From NCBI GenBank assembly GCA_020634795.1, contig JACKAZ010000001.1, positions 124,001 to 188,000 of the forward strand: a stretch of 64,000 nucleotides of DNA, in the 5' to 3' direction. This document shows positions 33,664 through 41,298 of this stretch, one piece after another. Within the stretch, counting starts at the first letter, position 1, and every line of letters begins with the position of its first letter. Below the pieces are notes generated by a model. That model searched no databases and had not been told where the DNA came from. It was given only the letters and a program-made list of their open reading frames with translations. The translations under genes were made by a program, and so were the position numbers. Origin of the DNA: Ardenticatenales bacterium (GTDB lineage Bacteria > Chloroflexota > Anaerolineae > Ardenticatenales > Ardenticatenaceae).

Positions 33664-35397
33664 TTACTCCACCCACAACCCGCCCACCGCGACCTGATCG
33701 CCGTACGGCGTGCCGTCGGGGCCGCGGATGGGCAGCGGATCGCCGTCGCGCGCGACCACGCTGAGCAGCAGCCGATGCCAGCCCGCAGCGCTCTCCACAG
33801 GGATTACCACGCGGTGCCACGCTGCGATCGGCTCGCCGACCGGCCACACATCGGTCGTGTCCCAGCCGGCTGAAGGCGTACCCTCTTTCTGCCAGACCAC
33901 CGCCCCCGTCTCGTCCACCAGATGGAGCCGCATTCGCAGATCGGGCAGCGGCTGCGTGGCCAGCCACTCGACGTACAGCTCCCCCGGTGTGCCGCCCGCC
34001 ACCGTCTCTTCGTTGCGCGTAAATTCGTAGCGGAGCAGTGTCAGCCCGTCGCCGAATTGCCAAGAGGCATCGACCGCAGCCACCGGCGCGGCCAGTGCGG
34101 GACGGCCTCGGTAAAGCGGCCCCACCACAGCCGCCAGCACCAGCGCGCTGAAGAGCGCGAATCCCAGCAGCATCCCCATCGCCGCCCGCCGCGACGGCCA
34201 AAGGGCGCGCCAGCCCGCCGCCATCAGCACCGCCAGCGCGGGCAGTGCGGGGAAGATCAGCCGCCCTTGCCCGGTGCCGAGCACGGTCAGCGACCATTGC
34301 ATCCAGCCCACAAAGAGCAAGCCCAGATGGGCGATCAGCCAGAGCAGCAGCCGTCGGCTGTCGCGCGACCAACGCCGCCAGCCCACCCCCAGCCCCAGCG
34401 CCCCCACCACCAGCGGCAGCGCCAACGCGATTGAGGCGAGGGGCGGCAACGTGTTGTGCGCCGCTCCGCCCACCCCCAGCCAGATGCTCTGATACAAGCC
34501 CCACAGTTGGCTTTGGAAGAGGGCGGGCGTGAGCGTTTGGGGTTGCGCCTCCGTCACTTGGCGCAGCAGCCCCACGCCTAGCAGGTCGCCGCTGCGCTGC
34601 CACGTGATGAGCAGCCACGGCAGCGCCACGAACAGCCAAGTGGCGGCCAGCGCCGCCAATCGTTGCCAGCGTTGCGGCTGTTGCCACGTCAGCAGCCATG
34701 CCAGCCCCGCGCTGCCGGCCAGCAGCCAACCACTACTCTTGGTCCAGACCGCAAGGCCGCCCAACAGGCCGACCAGCAGCCAGCGCCGCACATGGCGCTC
34801 TGGCGCGGCAATCGCAGGGGCCAGCACAGCCAAGAGCGCAGCGCTGATGGCGATGATGAGCGGGTCGTTGCTGACCACGCTGTTCAGGTAAACGAACTGC
34901 GGCAAAAAAGCGACGAAAGCCGCTGCCACCAGCGCCGCCCCTCGGTCGTGGGGCAGCGCGGCTTTGGCAAGGAAGAACGTGGCCAGCACGCTGATGAGAC
35001 CCAAGGGGATGGCCGCGAAACGGGCGATGTGCCACGCCAGCGCCTCGCCACGCCACGGCCAGCGCAGTTCCGCGTGCTGAATCTGCAGCCGGACGCGGCG
35101 CACAGGGTCGGCGAGTTCGTAGTCGGGGTTGTTCTCGACGGGGATTGGCCCGGTGGGTAGCCACGCCGTCAGCGGGGCGGCCAGCGCGTAATAGAGCGGT
35201 GGTTGAAAGACTTCGCCAAAGACCAGTTCGTCGGGGTCGGGTGGGGGCAGGGTGCGCTGCGTGGCGAGCCAGCGCACGTAAGCGTAGTGCGAGACCTCGT
35301 CCGGCGCTTCGCCCAGCGGAACCAGGGTGCTGTAGGCTACTGCGAGGGCGACAAAGGCCAGCAGCAGGGTGGCAAGCAGCGGACGGTGGCGGGCCAT
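33664..35397 (-). CDS. GT-C type membrane glycosyltransferase (PMT/ArnT-like)
   Basis: 577 residues with about ten to twelve membrane helices in the first 430 residues. After the first helix comes GEAPDEVSHYAYVRWL, an acidic DE pair at the outer loop as in lipid-linked-sugar GT-C enzymes. The C-terminal 130 residues form a beta-rich soluble part (WQFGDGLTLLRYEF). The donor would be a polyprenyl-phosphate sugar; the acceptor is unknown. A methyltransferase gene precedes it by 6 bases. Confidence 0.75.
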   Translation of the reverse strand: MARHRPLLATLLLAFVALAVAYSTLVPLGEAPDEVSHYAYVRWLATQRTLPPPDPDELVFGEVFQPPLYYALAAPLTAWLPTGPIPVENNPDYELADPVRRVRLQIQHAELRWPWRGEALAWHIARFAAIPLGLISVLATFFLAKAALPHDRGAALVAAAFVAFLPQFVYLNSVVSNDPLIIAISAALLAVLAPAIAAPERHVRRWLLVGLLGGLAVWTKSSGWLLAGSAGLAWLLTWQQPQRWQRLAALAATWLFVALPWLLITWQRSGDLLGVGLLRQVTEAQPQTLTPALFQSQLWGLYQSIWLGVGGAAHNTLPPLASIALALPLVVGALGLGVGWRRWSRDSRRLLLWLIAHLGLLFVGWMQWSLTVLGTGQGRLIFPALPALAVLMAAGWRALWPSRRAAMGMLLGFALFSALVLAAVVGPLYRGRPALAAPVAAVDASWQFGDGLTLLRYEFTRNEETVAGGTPGELYVEWLATQPLPDLRMRLHLVDETGAVVWQKEGTPSAGWDTTDVWPVGEPIAAWHRVVIPVESAAGWHRLLLSVVARDGDPLPIRGPDGTPYGDQVAVGGLWVE

Positions 35398-35403
35398 CGT
35401 CGC

Positions 35404-36267
35404 CTACGCCGAGGGGCGGGCGTAGAGCAGGTAGCGATGGTGCGCCCAGACCAACTTCATCTGCCACGGGATCGGCAGCCGCTCCAAAACGGCATAACGA
35501 TCCATCTGCGCCTTCAGGTCGGGCTGCTCACCACGATAGTAGGCCATCGACGACCATTCCCAACTGTCGCCCTCGAAGCGGTCACCGAAGCGGTCGGCCA
35601 ACCCCACTTTTGCCAGCACCTCGCTGGCGGGCATCACCGTGTCGGGCCACGGCGGCACGTCCAGCACCCCCCGCTCGATGAGCGTCAGCGCGGTGCCGTC
35701 CAACACCTTTCTCACGCGCCCGATGTCGGACCATTGGGCATCGGTCACCCAGTCGAAGAACTCCGGCTCCAGCAGGTAGCGGCGCAACAAATAGCCGAGT
35801 TGTAGGGGATTGGGCATCGCGGTGAAGAGCAGCTTGCGGCTGAGGCGGGCCATTTCGCGCAGGGTGGCGGCGGCGTTGGGCAGATGCCAGAGCGCGGCCC
35901 AATTCCAGACGAGGTCGAACTGCTGATCGGCGAAAGGCAGGGCAGCAACATCCGTCGTGCTCAGAAAGGTGACGTGGTCGAGCAGGCCGAGCGATGCCCA
36001 CAACGCGCGTACTTGCGTCAGCCGCTCGGGCCGCACATCCACCAGCGTCACCTTCAACCCGAGCTGCGCGAAATGGATCGAGTTGATCCCCGTCGCGCCC
36101 GCCATCCCGTAGATCGGCGCTTCGAGCACGCTGGTCAACTGGTAGCGGTCGACCAGCGTCGCCAGAAAGTCGTTGAGGATCAGCCGTTCGTAAACGAGGC
36201 CGAGACCTTCGTTCTCATCGCTCATCCACCGTCGCCAGTGGTTGTCGTAATCAATGGGGGTTGTCAT
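35404..36267 (-). CDS. class I SAM-dependent methyltransferase
   Basis: 287 residues, with the SAM-binding core IYGMAGATGINSIHFAQLGL (motif I), VTLVDVRPERLTQV, and VWNWAALWHLPNAAATLREM. The C-terminal part continues with Trp-rich segments. Starts at the ATG at 36267 (MTTPIDYDNHWRRWM), which aligns with similar methyltransferases. It is upstream of the membrane glycosyltransferase (6-base gap), so the pair may modify a surface glycan or lipid. Confidence 0.78.
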   Translation of the reverse strand: MTTPIDYDNHWRRWMSDENEGLGLVYERLILNDFLATLVDRYQLTSVLEAPIYGMAGATGINSIHFAQLGLKVTLVDVRPERLTQVRALWASLGLLDHVTFLSTTDVAALPFADQQFDLVWNWAALWHLPNAAATLREMARLSRKLLFTAMPNPLQLGYLLRRYLLEPEFFDWVTDAQWSDIGRVRKVLDGTALTLIERGVLDVPPWPDTVMPASEVLAKVGLADRFGDRFEGDSWEWSSMAYYRGEQPDLKAQMDRYAVLERLPIPWQMKLVWAHHRYLLYARPSA

Positions 36268-36343
36268 GGCATGTGTCGAAAGCGGCGGGGCGGAGCGACT
36301 GCGTTCAGGCCGCCCCGCCCCGCGTGTGAAGGGGGGGGTGAGC

Positions 36344-36787
36344 TTACAGGTCGAGCGTGGCGTCGCCCTCTTTGCTCCAGATGGCGGCATATTCGCCGAC
36401 GACGCGGATCAGTACGACCTCGTCGTCTTCCGGACCGCCCGGGAACCAGCGTTCGAGCTCCTTTTCCCAGAGCGCCTTCTTCTTTTCGACATCCTCGACG
36501 ATCTCACCCCGACCTTCGATCGAGATGAAGAGAATCTCGTCCGGCACCGCATAGGAGAGGTTCAGGTTTGCGTGCTCCGAAATCTCCTGCACCTGCATCG
36601 AGTCCTTGGACGCGAAGAACCACGTGTCGCCATCCCATTCGACGTTGGAATTGTTCGACATGGGCCGGCTGGAAAGCTGACCGTTGGATTGAAGGGTCGT
36701 CATCATGCAGAAGTCGATCTCCTTCATGATGTCGGCCAGCTTCTTTTTGGTCAGGGTGAGTGAACGCTCTTCGTCATGGTTCGCCAT
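36344..36787 (-). CDS. general-stress/pyridoxamine-phosphate-oxidase-like flavin protein
   Basis: 147 residues of the split-barrel fold. The sequence IMKEIDFCMMTTLQSNGQLSSRPM (start of the barrel) and the C-terminal VVLIRVVGEYAAIW match the B. subtilis general stress protein 26 group, which bind FMN or similar cofactors. The ATG at 36787 has AAAGGACACCCC upstream. Confidence 0.85.
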   Translation of the reverse strand: MANHDEERSLTLTKKKLADIMKEIDFCMMTTLQSNGQLSSRPMSNNSNVEWDGDTWFFASKDSMQVQEISEHANLNLSYAVPDEILFISIEGRGEIVEDVEKKKALWEKELERWFPGGPEDDEVVLIRVVGEYAAIWSKEGDATLDL

Positions 36788-36900
36788 GGGGTGTCCTTTC
36801 AATTGAACGAGAATGATTCGCAGGTAGCCCCACGAATCATGGCTTCGGGATTATAGCGGCTCGCCCGTGGATCGCCATTCGAACCGCAGCGTGAAACGGA

Positions 36901-36957
36901 GAACCCTAGTCCTTCGGACCGCTGCGCGAACGCTTCGCTCAGGGCAAGCTCCGAACG
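36901..36957 (+). repeat. dispersed repeat (GGACCGCTGCGCGAACGC family), copy B
   Basis: GAACCCTAGTCCTTCGGACC and GCTGCGCGAACGCTTCGCTC. Near-identical to 28606-28660. Lies directly after the 3' end of the gene at 36976. Confidence 0.75.
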
Positions 36958-36975
36958 GAGATCGTCGCTCGAACG

Positions 36976-37755
36976 CTAAGGGCGAAGCGCGGCGATCAGG
37001 GCGAAGCGGCCGGTGGTGGGGGGTTCGGCGCGGTGGGAGTAGAAGAGATCGGTGCGGCAGGCGGTGCAGAGGCCGGATTGTTCGATGTGGCGCACCCCGA
37101 CCCGTCGCATAATCGCGGCGTTGGCCGCGCTCAAATCAAAGTGGAAGCGACCATTGTCCTGGCGCTGCACCCAACCGTTGCCCTCCGGCCACGTTTTGGC
37201 CGCGGCCACCACCGCGTCACCGACCTCGTAACAACAGGGGCCGATGGCGGGGCCAAGCGCCACGCGAATCTCCGCCACCTCGCTGCCTTCGCGCTGCATG
37301 GCGTGGATCAGAGACATGGCCATGCCAGCGACGGTGCCGCGCCAACCGGCGTGGGCCGCAGCCAGCAGGTGATGGATCGGATCGTAGGCGAGGATCGTCT
37401 GGCAGTCGGCGGAGGTCATCACGAAGGAGAGAGCGGCCTCGCGGCTCACGGCCCCATCCGCGTGGGGCGCGGGTCGGCCAATGTCAGCGGCGCTGACGTG
37501 CCATGTGCGGGCGGTGTGCATCAGGTGGCGGTTGATCATGCGATCCGCGTCCAGCCCCAACGCCTCGTGGGCCAGCCGCTGGTTGTGCAGCACGTTGGCC
37601 GCGCTGTCGCCCACCGTCGTCGAAAAGTTCAGGCCGGGCCACGGATCGGGGCTGATGCCCCCCGCCCGCGTAAACACGCCGTGCGCGACGCGCTCAGGGG
37701 GAATCGACTCGAATTGGAAGTAGGGAACGCCGTTGTCGGCGACGGTGTAGCGCAT
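36976..37755 (-). CDS. pgeF: purine nucleoside phosphorylase/laccase-domain protein (PgeF, YfiH family)
   Basis: 259 residues. Family motifs are MTSADCQTILAYDP (zinc-binding Cys), AAAHAGWRGTVAGM (zinc His) and GPAIGPCCYEVG, and the N-terminus has VAHGVFTRAGGIS. Members act on purine nucleosides and help correct peptidoglycan errors in some bacteria. Single gene; the upstream gap (37756-37949) contains no other features. Confidence 0.92.
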   Translation of the reverse strand: MRYTVADNGVPYFQFESIPPERVAHGVFTRAGGISPDPWPGLNFSTTVGDSAANVLHNQRLAHEALGLDADRMINRHLMHTARTWHVSAADIGRPAPHADGAVSREAALSFVMTSADCQTILAYDPIHHLLAAAHAGWRGTVAGMAMSLIHAMQREGSEVAEIRVALGPAIGPCCYEVGDAVVAAAKTWPEGNGWVQRQDNGRFHFDLSAANAAIMRRVGVRHIEQSGLCTACRTDLFYSHRAEPPTTGRFALIAALRP

Positions 37756-37949
37756 GGATGGGGCGTGGAGGGTGAAGGTGCACGTCGCTAAAGGGTAGTC
37801 GGAGGAGCGGACAGGCGCAATCGGACCACGTGAGCGGCTGCACGCAAGCGCTGTGCGGAACTGTGGCGTGTTGAGGGGTCAAAGAAGGGACGCCGTTGGA
37901 ACGTAGTGTGCCCGTTTGCCATGCCGCCTGACGCATGATCTCTCCATCT

Positions 37950-39533
37950 CTACGGCAGCATCGCCTTGATCGTATCGAGCGTGTCTGCCTCTTCGATCTG
38001 CTTGTCTTCGCGCCAGCGGAGTATGCGGGGGAAGCGGACCGCGATGCCGGATTTGTGGCGATTGCTGCGCTGGATATTCTCGAAGGCCAGCTCGAAGACG
38101 AGCTTGGGGGTGACGCTCCGCACGGGGCCGAAACGTTCGCGGGTGTTGCGCCGCACGAAGTTGTCGACGCGGCGCATCTCGGCATCGGTCAGCCCCGAAT
38201 AGGCCTTGGCGAAGGGAACCAGTTCCCCCTCGTCCCAGACGGCGAAGGTGTAGTCGGAGTAGAGGCTGGCACGCCGCCCGCTGCCGCGCTGGGCGTAGAT
38301 CAGCACCGCATCGATGGTGTAGGGGTCGATCTTCCACTTCCACCAATCCCCCCGCCGCCGCCCCACCCGATAGGGCGACGACTTGCGCTTGAGCATGAAG
38401 CCTTCGACCAGCCGATCGCGGCTCTCCTCGCGGATTGTGGCGAGTGCCTCCCAACTGTCGCTTTCCACTATCTCCGATAGGGGCAAGTGGGGCCTGTCGA
38501 CCGCCGCAAGGAGTTCCGCCAGCCGTTCCCGCCGCCACCATTGCGATTGGTGGCGCACATCCTTGCCCTGCCACTCCAGCAGATCGTAACAGAGCAGCAA
38601 AACCGGTACGTCGCGCAACAGCTTCTTGCCGATGCTTTTGCGGCCGATCCGCCGCTGAAGCTGCGCGAAGGGGAGCACCTTACCATCGGCCCACGCCAAC
38701 AGCTCCCCGTCCAAGACAGTGCCGTCGGGCAGCGCCTCCGCTGCCGCGATCACCTCGGGGTAGCGATCGCTCACCAACTCCTCGCCCCGCGACCAGAGAA
38801 AGCTCTGGCCGTGCCGCCGCACCAGTTGGGCGCGAATACCGTCCCACTTCCATTCCACCAGCCACTCTTCAACGGAACCGAGGACGACGGGGGTCTCTTC
38901 CAGCGCATAGGCCAGGAAGAAAGGATAGGGGCGACTCACATCGGCATCGGTCGTCTCGTGCGAGAGGAGCGCGGCGACGAAATCGGGGGTTGGCTCCCAG
39001 TGGCCCATCAGCCGATGGGCGACCGTCGCTTCGTCGATGCCGCTCTGCTGCGCCAGGGCGCGGGTGAGCAAGCGCTGCGAAACCCCGACGCGGAAGGAGC
39101 CGGTGAGCAGCTTGTTGAGCACGAAACGCTCCATGCCGTCGAGCGTGGCCCACCACGCCAACACCTGCTGCTTCATCTGCTCGTCGTCCAACTCGCGCAG
39201 GGGCAGGATGCGCGTTTCGAGCCATTGGTGGAGCGGCAGGTCGCTGCTATGCGCGGCGGCGGGCAGCAACAGCGCCGCCGTTTCCGCCGAATCGCCGACC
39301 GCACTGTGGCATTCGACCAGCAGCCAATCCGGAATGTCGGTCAGCGCGGCGGCCCACTCGCGCAGCCGCCGCGATTGAATCAGCCGTTTGGGGCGACGAC
39401 CGCTCAAGAAGTAGATCGCCCAGGCCGCGTCGGCGGCGGGCGCACCGTTGAAATAGTCGACCATCGCCGCGATCTTCTCGTTGGTCTTGGTCGTGCTGTC
39501 CAGTCGGCTGTAGAGATCGGTGAAGCGTTTCAT
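37950..39533 (-). CDS. ATP-dependent DNA ligase (LigB type)
   Basis: 527 residues. The adenylation lysine is in EWKWDGIRAQLVRR, followed by RGEELVSDRYPEV, DGELLAWADGK, EGFMLKRKSSPY and WWKWKIDP. The N-terminal half is the DNA-binding domain. This is the ligase that in many bacteria sits beside a metallo-beta-lactamase exonuclease, as here: the exonuclease gene overlaps by 4 bases (ATGA). The usual third member, an Lhr-type helicase, is not in the window. Confidence 0.93.
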   Translation of the reverse strand: MKRFTDLYSRLDSTTKTNEKIAAMVDYFNGAPAADAAWAIYFLSGRRPKRLIQSRRLREWAAALTDIPDWLLVECHSAVGDSAETAALLLPAAAHSSDLPLHQWLETRILPLRELDDEQMKQQVLAWWATLDGMERFVLNKLLTGSFRVGVSQRLLTRALAQQSGIDEATVAHRLMGHWEPTPDFVAALLSHETTDADVSRPYPFFLAYALEETPVVLGSVEEWLVEWKWDGIRAQLVRRHGQSFLWSRGEELVSDRYPEVIAAAEALPDGTVLDGELLAWADGKVLPFAQLQRRIGRKSIGKKLLRDVPVLLLCYDLLEWQGKDVRHQSQWWRRERLAELLAAVDRPHLPLSEIVESDSWEALATIREESRDRLVEGFMLKRKSSPYRVGRRRGDWWKWKIDPYTIDAVLIYAQRGSGRRASLYSDYTFAVWDEGELVPFAKAYSGLTDAEMRRVDNFVRRNTRERFGPVRSVTPKLVFELAFENIQRSNRHKSGIAVRFPRILRWREDKQIEEADTLDTIKAMLP

Positions 39534-40549
39534 TCGCTCTCCTCCGCCGTGGCGTCGTCATCGTCCGTGCCGTAGGGGGTGGCAAGGCCGTAGGCCTCGA
39601 TGCCGCGTGCCTCACGCAGGTAACGGGCGACGACCGGCACATTGCCGTGGGTGACCAACACCCGCTCGGCCCCAGTCGCCGCCACGCTCAGCATCAGCCC
39701 CTCCCAGTCGACGTGGTCGGAAAGCACGAAACCGCGGTCGACCGACCGGCGGCGGCGCTGGCCGCGCACCAACATCCAGCCAGAGGCGAAGGCGGTGGAA
39801 ATCGCGCCGAAGCGGCGCAACCAGGGGGTGCCACGGGCCGAGGTCGGGGCGATGATGAGTGCCTGCGACCAGTCGGTTTTGGCGGGTGCCTCGTTGACAT
39901 AAGTGGAATGTGGGAGCGATAGTCCCGCTTGGGCCACCATACGATTCATATTGTTGACCGCCCCATGAACGAAGATCGGCCCGATCGTGGGGTCGATGCC
40001 CGTCATCACGCGCTGCGCTTTGCCGAGCGCGTAGGCGAAGATCACGCTGGCCTTGCCGTCGGCCTGATTCTGCCGCCACCAGTCGTTGACCTCGCCGAAG
40101 ACGGCCGCCTCCTCCGGCCAGCGGTAGATCGGCAGCCCGAAGGTCGCTTCGGTGATGAAGGTGTGGCAGGGAACCGGCTCGAAGGGGGCGCAGGTGGGAT
40201 CGGGGGCGATCTTGTAGTCGCCGGACGCGACCCAGACCTCGCCCCGATATTCGACGCGGATTTGGGCGGAGCCGATGATGTGGCCCGCCGGATGGTAGGA
40301 GATGCGCACCCCGTTGATCTCGATTGGCTTGTGGTAGGGGATCGTTTCGATAGGGGCTTCCGCGCCCAAACGCCAGCGGGAGACGGGCAGGCTCGCTTCA
40401 GCGATCAGGTAATGGGCCGAGCCGGGGCGGGAGTGATCGGCGTGCGCGTGGGTGACCAAGGCGCGGTGGACCGGTTGCCACGGGTCGATATAGAAGTCGC
40501 CCGCGGCACAATAGAGACCGTGGTCGTTCAGTTCCAATAGAAGGCTCAT
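39530..40549 (-). CDS. ligase-associated metallo-beta-lactamase DNA exonuclease
   Basis: 339 residues. The metal motif is THAHADHSRPGS; further parts are YHPAGHIIGSAQI, VASGDYKIAPDPT, and VHGAVNNMNRMVAQAG in the beta-CASP region. The C-terminal LVTHGNVPVVARYLRE is the last His motif. Paired with ATP ligase in operons for DNA repair. Start at the ATG at 40549. It ends in a coupled overlap with the ligase. Confidence 0.9.
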   Translation of the reverse strand: MSLLLELNDHGLYCAAGDFYIDPWQPVHRALVTHAHADHSRPGSAHYLIAEASLPVSRWRLGAEAPIETIPYHKPIEINGVRISYHPAGHIIGSAQIRVEYRGEVWVASGDYKIAPDPTCAPFEPVPCHTFITEATFGLPIYRWPEEAAVFGEVNDWWRQNQADGKASVIFAYALGKAQRVMTGIDPTIGPIFVHGAVNNMNRMVAQAGLSLPHSTYVNEAPAKTDWSQALIIAPTSARGTPWLRRFGAISTAFASGWMLVRGQRRRRSVDRGFVLSDHVDWEGLMLSVAATGAERVLVTHGNVPVVARYLREARGIEAYGLATPYGTDDDDATAEESE

Positions 40550-40830
40550 AGTGGGGGCCCTATCTGCGGCTCCTTGTGATTGGGAAGTGTGCGGCCTGAT
40601 GCAATGTTGTCGTCGGTGGGGCGAGAATCGACAATCGCGAATCGGCATACAGTGCCATTCCCATGTCTAACCATGTAGCCCTTGCACTTTGCCCCTTGCC
40701 CCTTCCCCATGCCCCCTCTCCCCTTCATCATACGCCAAAGCATAGCCGCGACCCGCGACGATTGGAAACGTTGTGGCGGCCGGGCAAGGCGTTGTACCGT
40801 GCGATGGGCGAACGTCGCACCCCGCGGATT
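40550..40830. other. intergenic region with heptamer tract
   Basis: Contains TTGCACTTTGCCCCTTGCCC and TTCCCCATGCCCC (40679-40712), a heptamer-type tract, and no gene. A tRNA promoter follows. Confidence 0.5.
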
Positions 40831-40858
40831 TTGCAATTCTCACGCATTCTGATATACT
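40831..40858 (+). promoter_or_regulatory. promoter of tRNA-Glu
   Basis: TTGCAA (40831-40836), 16-base spacer, TATACT (40853-40858), 22 bases before the tRNA. Confidence 0.7.
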
Positions 40859-40880
40859 CTTTCTGTTGTGTGAAGGATCC

Positions 40881-40953
40881 GCCCCGTTCGTCTAGCGGCC
40901 TAGGATACTACCCTTTCAAGGTAGAGACACGGGTTCGAGTCCCGTACGGGGTA
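40881..40953 (+). tRNA. tRNA-Glu (anticodon TTC)
   Basis: 73 bases. The acceptor stem GCCCCGT pairs with ACGGGGT (G-U at the first pair). The anticodon loop is CTTTCAA on a five-pair stem, and the T arm reads GGGTTCGAGTCCC. Identity from anticodon TTC, and the primary sequence is typical of bacterial tRNA-Glu. CCA is not encoded. Confidence 0.95.
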
Positions 40954-40956
40954 CTG

Positions 40957-40987
40957 AAAAGCTCTGACATTTTGTCGGGGCTTTTTT
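40957..40987 (+). terminator. terminator after tRNA-Glu
   Basis: GCTCTGACA pairs with TGTCGGGGC (two G-U pairs) and is followed by six T residues. Confidence 0.75.
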
Positions 40988-41298
40988 CGTGCAGCAAAGG
41001 TCCGCGCCGTGAATGCTTTTGTGGCGTGTTGCCGCCCCACAGCCGCAAAGGGAACTGGGAAGCTGGACGATGATCGGTGCGGCTATCCTTGGGCCGTCCT
41101 GTTGGACAGATCACACGCCATTTGCCGATGAAAGACTGCAACCGCTGGGGTCGTACCATTCGTGCGTACAGCCGTTCGCTCCAGCCGGATTGCGACTGCG
41201 GTTCTCCCTGAGTACAATAAGGACTGGTCATGGGGTGGGTCGGTCCACACAAGAAGCGTTGCGCGGTGAGCGCCGCAAAAGGATGAGCGGATAAGGCG

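Noticed and set aside
33593..34729. 378-codon minus-strand frame overlapping the membrane glycosyltransferase
   Set aside because: Out of frame with the membrane protein; Ala/Arg/Gly-rich translation without a domain.
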